Part shown: piece after piece, positions 11,690-23,877 of the stretch
Position numbering within the stretch: position 1 is the stretch's first letter
Layout of the letters: every line of letters begins with the position of its first letter
Notes under the pieces: model-generated
What the model was told of the DNA's origin: nothing
The model's input: only the letters and a program-made list of their open reading frames with translations
The model's database searches: none
Program-made: the position numbers and the translations under genes
NCBI GenBank assembly: GCA_003254905.1
Contig: QANU01111780.1
Coordinates: 834,505-898,504, forward strand
Reading direction: 5' to 3'
From: Nissolia schottii
Taxonomy: Eukaryota > Streptophyta > Magnoliopsida > Fabales > Fabaceae
Length of the DNA: 64,000 nucleotides

Positions 11690-12310
11690 TGCACGTCCCT
11701 TTGATCGAGTAAAACCAACCTTATGGATTCCACTAGATGTATGAACAAAGGATTGGAAAACCTGAGGAGTCTTCAAACCGATTTTAAGCATATTAGTATA
11801 ATGGCCAATATCACCTGCATTCATTTTGCTACGTGCTGGTAGCATTGCGGTAACATAATCAGCCAAAGGTTCATGATTATATATGCTCATCAGAAAAGTA
11901 AGTCACAATCCATATGAACACGAATTTTTGCCTCACAACCACGCCTATTCTGCAACTTTGGCTCACGCCTGCAGCTCTCAATAATTGAGGTCCTTTTGTC
12001 TCGGAACCCTTCTCTAAAGCAAGCATACAAGTGTGCCTGTTGCAATATTTCTCCTTTGTTTTTTCCTGCGTACCTTGCTCTTCCTTGGCCGCAAATCTTA
12101 TAAAATTGGAATGCAACCCCGAGATCAACAAAATGCATCCATCCTTAACACAACATTTGGGGTAAAGCTTTGACATGTTAAGCATACCACTATTTCTTCC
12201 ACCGTTGCATCCTCTAAATCAACATTAACATTAACATTAACATCCTCTTCATCTGCATCCTCGCCGTCACTTATCCTTACTTCATCTTCATTCACATGTT
12301 CTGTTTCTTC
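11690..12310 (-). pseudogene. FAR1/FRS-type (MULE-derived) gene relic
   Basis: On the minus strand an acidic leader ('ISDGEDADEEDVNVNVNVDL', near 12205-12280) is followed, with frameshifts, by a FAR1-type DNA-binding region: FYKICGQG, ACFREGFRDK and 'NRRGCEAKIRVHMDCD'. Then comes a 'YNHEPLADYVTAMLPARSKM' block and a 'GLKTPQVFQSFVHTSSGIHK' block. This order matches the zinc-chelating WRKY-GCM1-like domain and following His segment of FAR1/FHY3-related proteins, which derive from Mutator transposases. Frameshifts lie between 11880 and 12140, and the transposase core and SWIM domain are missing. It is a truncated, dead copy. Confidence 0.65.
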
Positions 12311-12825
12311 AACACATCAATTGACATTCCTTGTACTACACAATAATAATTCTGAAACCCTAAGCCAATAAGTATATAGGAAATCAGAGCTCAAACACAA
12401 TGCTTTTTTTTAACCCTAAGCACTAAATTGGAACGCTATGCTAATCAAAATTGTAGGGTTTACACGAACGACAAATACCTTTGTCAATGAACTTGCAATG
12501 CTTTCAGTATCTGTGGTGAACTCAAACTTAAGATCCCTAGGTTACATGTTACCGGTGGTATAACTCACTCATTCATCTAAAGATTAATAATCATACCACA
12601 TTATTTGGACAGAATTTCTAACTCTGCATCATTTTTTTTAAGGCCAAAATTGTACTTCATCTCAATGGTTAATGAGAAAGAAATATTATATTTGAAATAT
12701 GATCTTAATTGGAGTGAATTGTTACATTTGTCTATATTTACTATATTTTGGGGTATTTACATTGTTTTATTATGGTGAGAAGTTTTTTTTGTCCCTCAAA
12801 TTTCTCTATAAAAATATTTGGAAAA
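12311..12825. other. Intergenic, no gene seen
   Basis: Upstream side of the FAR1 relic. No frame with recognisable protein similarity was seen. Confidence 0.4.
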
Positions 12826-13315
12826 ATTGCAACGACACCTCTTGAGATTTACTAATATCACACGTCACCTTAAACTAGAGCTAAAATTACATTTTACTCC
12901 ACATTAGAGCGAAAATTGAACTTCACCCCCACTTAATTAAAATGAACTATTACATCTGTTAATAATTATTATTTTTGAAAACTTTTTTCCTATTTTATTA
13001 TCTTAGATATTTTCCCCCCTTATAGCTTTCAATAAAAAAAAAATTTATTCTTTATTTTCATACATTTAAGCAGAAATCAAAACAAATGGATATTATATCC
13101 CTTCGTTTCAATTTAAATGTGATAATATGAGATTTTATTATATCTTTTCAGTTCACATATCAATGAAAGTTTAAATCTATGCTCAATTGTCAAAGGTAGG
13201 ACAATGAAAATATTTCCTCCTCGTTAAACAATTGAGATGAAATGTAATTTTGCCTCTAATTTGGGGTCCAGTTATATTAACAAAACTCAAGGAGGAATCT
13301 TTACATTATGCCCTA
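12826..13315. mobile_element. Foldback MITE-like element
   Basis: The left part (12828-12900) and right part (13230-13313) are imperfect inverted copies. 'TAGAGCTAAAATTACATTTT' on the left pairs with the reverse of AAATGTAATTTTGCCTCTA on the right, and CTCTTGAGATTTACTAATAT pairs with AATATTAACAAAACTCAAGG-type sequence. No coding content is present and the exact ends are uncertain. Confidence 0.5.
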
Positions 13316-13376
13316 ATTTATTTAATTTTTATAAATAAAAAACATGGTAGAAAAATCCAAATAGCCGTATCTGCAA

Positions 13377-13730
13377 TTAGAAGGGGTTAAATAGAAAGAG
13401 AGAAAGAAAGAAAAAATAAACCTTTTTCATGATAATAAAATTAAAATACAACAAGTGTTTTTTATCTATCTCCTTCTCACCCAAAACCAAATCCCTTCCT
13501 TCAACCAAAGTAGTGGTCAGTGAAAGGCCGAGAAAGTGCTGAGCCAAACTATCTGGCGGTTGAGCATGGAGAACATCAAAAGCATGAATGAGGCTTTCCA
13601 TCAAACACCTTGCAAGCCTCACTTGCGTTGCCAAGCTATGGCGAGAAGGATGACTACTGGATATATAGTTGTAGCTTAATTGGATGGATGAATAAGGAAT
13701 TCCGGCTTGATTTCTTTTCCCCGAATTCAT
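13377..13730 (-). CDS. Small hypothetical ORF or gene relic, 117 residues
   Basis: This open frame has a non-repetitive first 90 residues containing LARCLMESLIHAFDVLH and 'LAQHFLGLSLTTTLVEGRDL'. That composition is more protein-like than other chance frames here. An in-frame stop lies seven codons upstream of the ATG. The last 20 residues are a low-complexity Phe-rich tail, as if the frame ran past its natural end. I do not recognise a family. It could be a fragment of a longer gene or chance. Confidence 0.2.
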   Translation of the reverse strand: MNSGKRNQAGIPYSSIQLSYNYISSSHPSRHSLATQVRLARCLMESLIHAFDVLHAQPPDSLAQHFLGLSLTTTLVEGRDLVLGEKEIDKKHLLYFNFIIMKKVYFFFLSLFLFNPF

Positions 13731-14522
13731 GGAAAAGTTTTAGCATATCACTCTCTAGCAAATGATGATTGTTGGTATTGGTGGTTTAACACCAATCTAG
13801 TGAAGTAGTGGCAGAGGTGTTCACCTGAACTTTGGTTTTATTCCATTGTAAATTTAACACAGACTGATTATAGATGGAAGCAGTAAAGAGAAGCTCGCTA
13901 TAAAATTCACTTTAGTACAGCAATTTAAACCTGTTCCTCTTTTAGCAAGTGGCTTTTGAAACAGAATTAAACCTGTCCCATGATGGACATAGACTTTTCT
14001 AATGATAATAGAATTAAACTTATTTTTTTTTATTAACATGTTTTTCACATCATGTCTTCACATTTTCATTCTAAGAACATTTCACAACTTCCCTTAGTCT
14101 TCTCTTTTATTAGAGAGGGGCTGTAAAATTTGTTAAACTTAAAAATATGAATGGTATAACAGATAAGATATTTTAATAACAAGTAACGTCTAATTTTGTT
14201 GAGACCAATGTTTATCAATGGAGGTTATAGAGGGGGTGTCAATGCAAATTCACTAAAACTTGGGGAAGATCAATGTAATTTAATCTTATATATAATTTGA
14301 GTCTCAGTGTGTATCTTGCTAACTAGAAATAGAATGAATTCATTTAGCTGCAACTCTTGACAGTCTTAGATCCATGAATTATATGTAAATTATCAAAGAC
14401 TGCGAAGCATGACATAACTCCGAAGATATTTTTAAGTTCTTAATCGAAAGCTATACAAATTTGGAGAGAGAGAAAGACACACAATTTTCAACTATGGAGG
14501 AAAGACAAAACCAATCAATCTC
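13731..14522. other. Intergenic / 3' flank of the EEP-fold gene
   Basis: The stretch includes the probable 3'UTR of the minus-strand gene ending at 14523. I see no other gene. Confidence 0.4.
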
Positions 14523-17500
14523 TCAAGTGTGTGTTTTCCAAATACCTTTTGATGGAGTTTTATGTGTTATTCTTACAACTTTCTGTCTTGGTTGTTGAGG
14601 TTTTTTTGTGACATTTTCTTGAGGGTTGTTGCTACTTACTTTCATAACATCAACTTTCACTATGTGATGATCTGATGTCCCTTTGGAGGAAAGAACTAAA
14701 TAGGACCCAGGGACGAACTTGTATGGACAATTTGATGATGATAATATGTAATCTACCCGAGTTCCATACTTACATGTCCCTTGAACACCTGCATAATTAT
14801 ATTTATAATTTTTAAGAAAAAATACAGAAAGAGAACAAAGTTGAATTTCAGAAGACATTCCTCGTTTTTAATTTTAATTACAAAATTGTCACATTGTTTT
14901 CATTTTATTTCTTGTTTTCATGATTTTATCAAGGAAACATTGAAAACAAACAAAAAAATTCATTTTTGATCTTTTCTTCAAAGAAACCCTTAAAAATAAT
15001 GTGACAGTTTTGTAATTACAATTGAAAAAGAAAAAAGAAACATTTTCTGAAACCAAATTGGACCTAAGAGTTTCAAAATTGAACTTTCAAGAAATTCAAA
15101 AGCTTAAAGAGAATGTTTTTGTACTTTGGCCTTTGGCAATCATGACAACTGACTCGCATTCTCCTGCAAAGGCCTTAGCATCTGTGTAGTGTTTACTCTT
15201 TAGATATCTCATCACTTCAATCTTTGGTGTTGGCTTTCCCATCTCTTCATAGTACTGAACACAAAATGAACAAATTCATTAAAATCGCTCTTTAATTTCG
15301 CTACTCATGGGGCCATGACTAATGTTGCACAGTTAAAAAAATATTACCAATATTTTTTTATAGAAATCACGGTGGTGGTTAGATGAAATGAAGTGATACA
15401 ATCCACTTATTCACCTGAGAGTCACTCTACAGCATTTGTCTGGGGGCAAAAAGCAAAAATAAACGAATAAATCGAGGTTCAGCATTATGTACCTTTACAA
15501 TATCATTCCATCTTTCTTGGGAGTAATCTGATTCATCTAGTGAATTAAGGCCTCCTGCTAAGATGTGAGGCTCATCATTAGATTGGATTATTGCATTTAT
15601 CTGCTTCATCCTCCAATTCTCATCAAGATGATCAAGGTGGGTGCAATAAAAATTGAGTTCACCTACTCGAGGCACATCAATAGTGGCCTTCAGAACATTC
15701 CTGTGTCCAAGAAATTGATATTTGTCACATGTCACATTCACCCCTGTTGCTAAGTCATTCTCTAACCCCCAAGAATTTCAGTAATAGATTGCTTTTTTAT
15801 TCAATTCTAGCTTAGTTGCTTTCAAGGGTTGGATTTCCACTAATGTTTCCATTGTCATTAGCAATAGACACCTTTGGAGGAAAGTAAGACAAATTTCTTG
15901 CTTCCTTAATTATGGTCTTGGCAAGAATAGGAATATACTATTCTGGCTCTTCATCAAGACCACATAAATTCTAATGTCTAGCTATTTCTTGCAATGGCAG
16001 CATTAATTAGTTTTTTTTTCCTTTTTTTGTGCAAGGGATGCTTGAATATGATGACAAACTGTACCTAAATTGCATCATGCATAAATTATTTGATGCTGCT
16101 TAAAATATATGTTTTGTTTTCCACAAATACAAACCAAAGCAATTTATAATGTGGAAGGGTTGCAATAGCTTTGAGGGAAATAGAACACCGTTGGTATTTG
16201 CCAGAAGACAATTTTACTCTTTTGCCCCTATCATACAAACTATTTACGAAAGTACCACTGTTTTGAAACATATTACAGGAGTACCACTGTTTTGAAAACA
16301 TATTACAGGAGTACCACTGTTTTGAAAACATAACATGCTTTGCACAATGTAAAAGTACAAAAACTTTTTTCAAAACAGTGGTACTCCTGTAATATGTTTT
16401 CAAAACAGTGATATTCCTGTAATATGTTTCAAAACAGTGGTACTTTCGTAAATAGTTTGTATGATAGGGGCAAAAGAGCAAAATTGTCTTGCCAGAACCT
16501 GAAAGTTTACTTAAAAGAAAAAATATGGATGACGGTCTCTAAAGAAGGAAATATGTGGAGCCACCAAAAATTGATGTTCATTAGTTGAATTATTATGGCG
16601 ATCAATAAATTATGAATCCATAAATTATGGTGGGTCACCTACACGGGTTAATGATGCCATTGCATCCTATCATAAGATCATGTTCGTAAAGAGAAATTCT
16701 TTTTTACTCGAGAAGGGAATCAACATTTCAGTAGGACATAATTGTCAATTGTTGTATAAAAAAAAAATTAATGCAAATTATACTGACCTCCATTGAGATA
16801 CATTAACATTAACATTACACTTGTCTTTCTCTAGTTTGTAAGTTGACACAATAATTTTTAAAATTTCAAACTTCAAAGTTTCTCTTAAGGAAAAAATAAT
16901 AATAATAATAATAATAATAAACTCTAATCCTCGTTATTTCACCTACATTCCATAATTAAGAGTAAAATAGTCATTTATGTGTTTTTATTAATTTTCAAAA
17001 TATTAAAATTTAGGGATTGAAGGAGATCCGTGTACAAAACCTAAACAAATCAAGAGAGAGAAAAGTCATTAGAAATGGTACAATGATAATGAATTTTGGA
17101 TAATACTAATACTATACATGAAATTAGGGGTTCAAACTTCATAGAAGGTTCGTGAAAGGAACAAACAAATATGAATGAGTGGTGACAATACACAATTCTC
17201 AAGGAGTAGTAGGTGGGATCGACCAAGCCTTACAGCTATTGTTACAGTTGGCATGATGCCGCGTATCATTTTCCCATTGGCACACAGAAGAAAAAACAAT
17301 AAAAGAACTAATGAAGGTTGTGGCGGTTTCAAGATTGATGAAACAATACTACACTTTTGAGTAAAGCTATATATGCATAAACGAACACGTAAGGGAGGTC
17401 ATTCCTTAAGCATTGGTTTGAACGAGTAGAATGTGAGTTGAGAAATCTTCTATCTGGCTCTTTTTTTATTTTTCTTTTTGGAAATTCCCATGTATTTTGT

Positions 17501-19421
17501 TAAAAGAATTATTTCAATATTGAAAAGTTTTGGAGGAATAATTGGACACTTTGAGCAGAAAAGTGAACATCTCTTTCATTCTACTTTACGAAAAGCCCAA
17601 GCACGAAGAAGCTTCCTCCACGAAATTATATATTTAAAGAAAAGTGAACTAATGGGTGGTGTTATAACTTTTTAACAAAAGATCTCACTTTTACATTTTG
17701 ATTTTCAGAATGTACTTGTATTTTAAAAAAGAGAAAGGAAAAAAAAAGCGTATTCTCATACATGCTTTTCAAAACATAATTAACGCTTGATTTAATTTGG
17801 ATGCGCTTGATTAAATTTATTTTATATAGTCCTTGAATGTATTATCACATGATAATGTTGGTAAGAATATATAACATTAAATAAAGTCATTAAAGTTGCA
17901 GAAAATAGATAAGAAAATGATAAAAAAAAAAGGGGTTCCAAACCTGAAATCAGAGTCATCAAAGAGCTTCCGAGAAGTCCAGCGTATGATGGGCCATTTG
18001 GACAAGACGGCGTTTCCATACTCAGGAGCCCAGCTCTCAGCGAAGACGAAGTAGCTCATTCCCAAAGCCTTGGCCAAATCAGAAAGAGGCTTCATCCCAT
18101 TCCCTTCCTCTGCCTTCACGTCCTGCAACCCCAACACGTCTGCGTCCACCTCTCTCAGAACCTCCACCACCGTCCTCTGCCCCTGCCCCTCTCTGTTTTT
18201 CCACATAAACAAAAACAACTCGTAATTTGGTTTAACAAAGTGTATTTACTACACATACTAATTTGATTCATTTTTACCTCCTTCCTTGTCTTTTTTTTTT
18301 TTTTTTGGATGAACTCAACAATGCTAGAGTGGCAACTTCTTTGTCTAATACAAGTGTTAACCTTTTAAATATATAATTAAGGAAAAGTATTTTATAAAAT
18401 TTTCTTTACTATTTAATCATTTATCTTGCACTCATCTCCTGTTAATTGAGCTTAAACAAAGTCATAGACATCTTGTTACAAAATACATTTTTATTTTTAT
18501 GGGTGAAAAATTTACATTGCATAGTTAAAGAATTAGATGAAGTATTATACCTTTTAGTTAAAACCTTGCGATTAAAGTGGTTATTTTAATTAAAAAAATG
18601 TATAATTAAACAGAACTAATAATAAATTAAAATTGCCTAAGGTTTGGAAGTATATAGTTATTTATTAAAAAAAAATAAAATTATTTAAAAGAACATGGGG
18701 AACAATTTATGGTCTAATTTAATTTAATGTTTACAATTTCAATAATTAAAAGTTAGTAATTCATAATCTTGACTGTTTGAGGAACGGAGAGTCTCACTCA
18801 CATGTGCCATCTCGGAAACGAAGCTGAGCATTCACTCGAGTTTCTCGTCACCGTCGCTTTCTCGTGCTCCGAGAAGCTCAGGTGCCGTTTTCTCAGCATT
18901 GAGATCTCGTTATCCGGTAAATTGATGGAGACCCTCGCCTTCGATTTCTCAAGCCTCTGCTCCTTCTTGTTCTCGTTCTCTGCTCTGTTTTGGGAACAGG
19001 GGAAACGTTGCAGGGTAGAGTGAGAATGCTTCAGAATGCTCCTCGGTCTTTCGCTAGTCGATTTCGATCTCAATTTCGCGTCGAAGGGTCTCCGCTGCTT
19101 CCATGCGACGCCGCTTTGGTCTTCGAATTCAGAAGCTTTCTCTGGTTTTGGAGGAGGAAGCGCCGGCGCCATGGAGAAGAGGGCGGCGTTGAAGGTCGCG
19201 ATCCGAATCGGGTTCTCGGGTTTTGTGGGACCCAATTGAGCGCTTTGGTGGAATTCGGCGGAAATATTCGAGCTTGACTCGTGGTTTTTGGTGGGGTCGT
19301 TTTGAGGTTTTGGGGTGTCGTTTGAGAGGTTCTTTTTGACGACGACTATCTTGCACCGTGAACGACGGCGTCGTATTGGCCACCGGAGGCAGGAGAAGAG
19401 GCGGCGGAGGAGCTTGAGCAT
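14523..19421 (-). CDS. Endonuclease/exonuclease/phosphatase (DNase I-like) family protein, five exons
   Basis: Exons on the minus strand: 19421-18802, 18192-17944, 15700-15493, 15254-15125 and 14788-14523. All junctions are GT-AG and phases match, giving 490 residues. Exon 1 has a basic N-terminus, then RIATFNAALFSM, the first strand of the EEP fold with its Asn. Exon 2 gives DVLGLQDVKAEE and YGNAVLSKWPII. Exon 3 gives 'FYCTHLDHLDENWRMKQI' and HILAGGLNSLDESDY. Exon 5 gives GTCKYGTRVDYIL and GTSDHHIVKVD with the conserved His. The layout matches a plant DNase I-like family of about 450-500 residues. Two usual catalytic signatures differ: LQD stands where QE is common, and GGLN where GDxN is usual. 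Nuclease activity is therefore uncertain. Substrate and location are unknown. Intron 2 is 2.2 kb and hosts a MITE. Confidence 0.85.
16207..16488. mobile_element. Hairpin MITE (Mutator-type) in intron 2 of the EEP gene
   Basis: A 282-bp element starts GACAATTTTACTCTTTTGCC and ends with its inverse. It is bounded by a perfect 9-bp direct repeat, TTGCCAGAA, at 198-206 and 489-497 of the 16 kb block (16198-16206 and 16489-16497). The inverted arms run about 120 bp with about three mismatches. Each arm contains three copies of a roughly 32-bp subrepeat (AGTACCACTGTTTTGAAA, then CATATTACAGG). The 9-bp duplication points to Mutator superfamily mobilisation. It has no coding content. Transcription of the host intron would give a long, nearly perfect RNA hairpin. 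Confidence 0.85.
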
Positions 19422-21215
19422 GATGATGGAGAAGTGACAGAACTTGGTTGGATCATAAGAGACAAAAAAGGTTGTGGTGAAGGAGAAAAAATGTGTTGTG
19501 ATTTTTTGTTTGAGATGAGAGTTGCAGAGATGTTTTTAGCTGTGTCCTTGTGCTTATGTTTTGTAATGGATTTTTGTGCTTGGAAGTTTGAGGAAATGGG
19601 TTTGGATGAGTTAGTTTTGAGTTAGTAGATTATAATCGAAGAATTTTTAGAAGAGAAACGGTATTGAAGTCACTGTAGCATAGATATGGTGAGAATTCAC
19701 ATTTTATTATTTATTATTATATGATAATACAAAATGTGTCACATTTTTATTAGGATCCCATCCCATCAATAAATACATAATGAGTTGTTATTGTGTACTT
19801 AATATACATAATTCTTTTAAGAAAACTTTTGAAGAAAGGAAATTATTATTCTTAAACACATTTAAATGAATTAATGAAAGACATTATGATAATTTAATTT
19901 GACAATTTTTGCATAATTATTTTATAAAAATGTGAGATTTATTATAAATTTTATATTTTTGTGAGTATGATTGTTGGTGTTAACTGGACTCAAATCAATG
20001 AGACATTTGTTGGAATAGTGGGTTGGAAGGGAAAATGAAAGATAAACAAGTACGTAAAATAAATAAAAGAAAATGGATTAAGATAAGCAACCAGTGCGAG
20101 TTTGCTTTGTCTTAAGAGGGAGAGAGACATTAAGAAAGAATAGGGATCTTCTTGGAAATGAGTTGGTGCTATTTTGGCTCCCTTTTTTTAATTCTTATTT
20201 TTTTTCTTTCAGTTATGGTTCAATTTTAAACCCGAGATACATGTCATGGTTTTGAAATAGTTTTCACTCCATTATTTTTTTTAATTCTTCCTTTTTTTTC
20301 TGTTATGGTTCGACATATCATTAATACTTGACTCGTTAAGCCTAAAATTTCATAACCACTTAGAGTTATTCGAGTAATTAATACCGTTAACATAATTGTC
20401 CCAACATAAGAGACTTCATGAACATTATTATGCACACATCTCGTAATGAGCTCCATGACGATCTCATAAACAGTTACAAATGTTTCACAACAACTAGAAG
20501 GCTATCTATCCTCACACAAGTATATAAGCATGGATTCTACTCATGCTTGGGTATGTGATCTATCTATCTATCTATCATTCACCTCATATTCATTCATATA
20601 TTAACTTGGATGTCTGAGTGTCTTTTGTAGGTATAACCCCCCGCCAGCCAAAGATGTTAGCTATCACCACCTTCAAGCTCTTGGATCTAATCCAAAGTTA
20701 AAGTTACAGTCAACATCTCAAATCAACCCAATTTGCCTATAACACTACTTTTCCATTTTTCGAAGGAAATCTAGTGAAAGAATAAGGTTATTGTCATCTT
20801 GATTTAGTACACGATCATATCACATTACAAGAGAGACGATACAATAACTCAAATTAAGCTCAATATATGTTAAAAGAATTCCCCTCATATAAAATACATT
20901 TATCTATTTCTCTTTTAACATGTTATGATCATGTTCAAAATCTACCATATATAAATTGATAATAACTAGTAAATTAGATTATATAAGGAATTGTGTTATT
21001 TAAACTCATCTTACATAAAATATATATAGTGCCGACTCACATATGATTCATCTTTGACTAAAATTCTAATAGAACTCATATCTTATTGGATCTCATCCAA
21101 TGATAGATGATGTAAGAGTTGACATTGTGTCCATGAGTAAAACAAAGTTTTATCTTGTATAATAGTTTGCGGGGAATTTCTATCTTAAAAAAAAAAATAG
21201 TTTGCAAGGGAATAC

Positions 21216-21275
21216 AATTCTTTAGCCTTAAAACAAAAGAAAAAGCATTCTTTAGCCTTAAAACAAAAGAAAAAG
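21216..21275. repeat. Tandem duplication, 30 bp x 2
   Basis: ATTCTTTAGCCTTAAAACAA followed by AAGAAAAAG is repeated at 21217 and 21247 with no visible change. Non-coding. Confidence 0.85.
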
Positions 21276-21493
21276 GAGAGATGGGAGATGCCTATTGCCA
21301 GTCAGGCTCCCCAACTGCTACAAAATCCTTTTTCAAATAACAAAAAGGTTGGCTAGTTTTTTAGTGGAAGGGCAATGTCGTTTAGTCTTTACTAGCATTG
21401 GGGCTCCTCACACATGCAAATCTTAATGACATAATTTTAAACTCATTTGCATTTAAATTCAATGGAAGAAAGTTTAGTTCACAAACTTTGCTC

Positions 21494-21616
21494 TTAAGCA
21501 GGCAAACCCTTATTGCTTTTTTTTCATAGTTTGACTAAGATAAACTAGAAATCCTTAAGCAGGTAAACCGTTATTTATTGTTTGTTTTCCTAGTTTGACT
21601 AAGATAAACTAAAAAT
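21494..21616. repeat. Tandem duplication, 61 bp x 2
   Basis: Copies start TTAAGCAGG at 21494 and 21555, and both end in TAGTTTGACTAAGATAAACT. They differ at a few positions in the middle. Confidence 0.8.
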
Positions 21617-23030
21617 TTAAAAGAAAAAGAGATTAGTTATTATGTATTGACTATATAGTCAATTAATTAAATCTTAATACATTAATATAAATGATTAACC
21701 ATTTTTTTACTATTCTAAAAATTTTGTATATAAAAATATCTTATTAGATAATAGAATAAAATATTTTATATCGTCAATCTGTAATAGAATTAAGATAGCC
21801 TAAAATGGGAGAAATGGAACAAAATAAAATAATAGCAGTAATAATAATAAATGAGCCAACAACCCTTGGTCCTCCTGGCCATGCAAGGGAGATTCTTATT
21901 TGGAACTCACTTCACATGAAATCCGCCGTTCCTATCCCCCATGAATTACCATTACAATTTTACCAATAATAATTTAATAAAGAGGTATGACTGTTGACTG
22001 TTAATTCTTACATTCTTTATTTATATGTAGAAAAATTTATTATTTTATATCACTCAATGATTAATGCTCAACTTTTTAATTATGTTTTTTTTTTGGTCAT
22101 GAACATTTTAGTTTTTGCAAGTTATTATTACTCCTTATGTTAACTACATTCTAATGCAATAAATTCAGTATTAAACAATATAGAACAACTTTTTCTAAAA
22201 TTACCTTAGAGTTTTTTCCAATTGAAAAAAGTGAGAACTTCAGTTCTCTGATAAAAATCTCATTCAACATGAGTTGGAGTGGGACCTCATCACCTCAACC
22301 TTGGAATGCACCTTTGTCTACTGTTCTTCAGTTCAATTCTTGTTTTTTTTTTTTAATGTGTGTGTAGATATATATAATTTTTTCTCATTGAAAAATAATA
22401 TGAAAAAGCATGAGTCATACATATGCTCATATAAGAATAAGATAAGCCTCATATGGTTTATAATTTTTAATTTTTCAAATTCTTTTTATTATATACTCAT
22501 CTGGTATATACATTTGACACTGTTCTTGACTTTACCAAAAATGTATGGCACCTATTCTTTGACATGATAAACATGTATGCTCCACATCCGGTACACATGA
22601 CAAGAGTGAAAAAGATCAAATATACCAATCATCTTGTTTTGATTTGATCCCATATTAATTATATTAATATTTCTTTTGTGAATGATATGTTATTTATCCG
22701 TGCGATAGGTCCACTAATTTAGAAGAGAGTCATAATATGGAAGTGACGTCTTGTTAAAGAAAATAGAAGATTCAGATGCATTTTCAAGCTCAAGAATATA
22801 TTTGACCTATACACTTATAATAGTACAATGAACAATAGAGTAATATTATCCGTATGTATAAAAAATGACAGACCTCAAAAGTGAACATCACGAAGAGAGA
22901 CACACAAATAGGTCTCATCAGAATACCAAAGGAGGTGGCTAAGTAGATAATTTTACTACAATTTAGATTTTTTTGGGGAAAGAATGATAGGGGCGCGGAA
23001 TGGTGATAATTACTTGGAACTCTATTCAAA

Positions 23031-23490
23031 AGCCAATGAATGTTGGTGGCTTGGGTGTTAGTGACGTAGTGATTAAAAATTCTGCATTTTTATTCAAACA
23101 GTGGCGGAGAATTTTAAAGGAAGAATGTCTGTTGTGGAAATAGATTGTATGCTTGTGCAACGAACAAAATCCATCAAAACTACTTGTAAATCAACAAGTG
23201 AAGAAAAAATGGAGGAGTGTGGGAAACTATTCATAATTTTGGTTGTGTGATCCTGTGGTGGCAAAAAAGATCATTGAAGGAATAAGGATGGGTGTGGGAG
23301 ATGGAAGCAAAATCAGTTTTTGGGAGGAGCATTGGGTGGGTGAAGGAAGTTTAAAAAATACATTTCTTTGACTGTTTCACATATCAGAGCAAAATGAGTG
23401 TTGTATTAGTGATACTGTTGGTTGCTATTTTTTGTTTTAGATTTGGTATATTTATCTATTATGTGGTGCGTTCCCCCATTTATGGGTTCT
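23031..23490 (+). pseudogene. LINE (non-LTR retrotransposon) ORF2 C-terminal relic
   Basis: Plus-strand translation reads MNVGGLGVSDVVIKNSAFLF, then KQWRRILKEECLLWK, and later 'IIEGIRMGVGDGSKISFWEE' with HWVGEGSLKNTF. This is the region after the reverse transcriptase in plant L1-type LINEs (GGLG block and the 'VGDG..I.FWED.W' block). Stops interrupt it and both ends are truncated. It is a dead copy. Confidence 0.7.
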
Positions 23491-23549
23491 TGGTGAGCTA
23501 TATTTATCTAAAAAAAGGGTCTCATTCATTGTCGTCAAATGTTTTTGAC

Positions 23550-23877
23550 CACTACAACAAATTTAAAATTTAGCTTCAGTTAAATTTCTATTGGCAGTTA
23601 TTTCAAATTGCCGCTAAATGGTTTATCAGCGGTTTCAAGATTGCCGCATATACGTTTGTTCTTAATCTGACCATTTAGCGACAATTTGAAGTGACAGTCG
23701 AAAGAGTTGTTGTTGTTATTTAATGACCAGTGGATGTAAGGGTGGTTGAATTTTGCAGTGCTTTACTTAATTTTAGAGACAGTTACCAACTGCCAAAAAA
23801 TAATATACATAAGGTCAAATACAATGGCGACAAAAAGCCACCACTATCTTGCATTTTTTTTGTAGTGTGCCTCTCCT
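23550..23877. mobile_element. Short non-autonomous CACTA-like element
   Basis: It starts CACTACAACAAATTT and ends TTTTTTTTGTAGTG, the inverted termini of CACTA elements. Inside are subterminal repeats such as TTTCAAATTGCCGCTAAATG and its relatives in both directions. The length is 328 bp with no coding capacity. The flanking three bases (GAC, TGC) do not match, so the 3-bp duplication expected of the family is not supported. It separates a LINE relic on the left from an LTR relic on the right. Confidence 0.65.

Larger units (their letters stand above)
19422..22970. other. Intergenic, no gene seen; small tandem repeats
   Basis: The first part is the promoter side of the EEP gene. The rest is AT-rich with two short duplications (listed separately) and a region near 21030-21130 (GTGCCGACTCACATATG ... 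GAGTTGACATTGTG) resembling the 59.8 kb foldback. Open frames of 60-97 residues here are low-complexity. Confidence 0.4.

Noticed and set aside
15701..15741. Extending exon 3 of the EEP gene upstream to the ATG at 15741
   Set aside because: The acceptor ACACAG at 15701 joins exon 2 in phase to give FRNVLKATID; the upstream acceptor breaks the frame.
16086..16481. 131-residue minus-strand frame with repeated Met-Phe-Ser-Lys-Gln-Trp units
   Set aside because: It is simply the translation of the hairpin MITE subrepeats in an intron.
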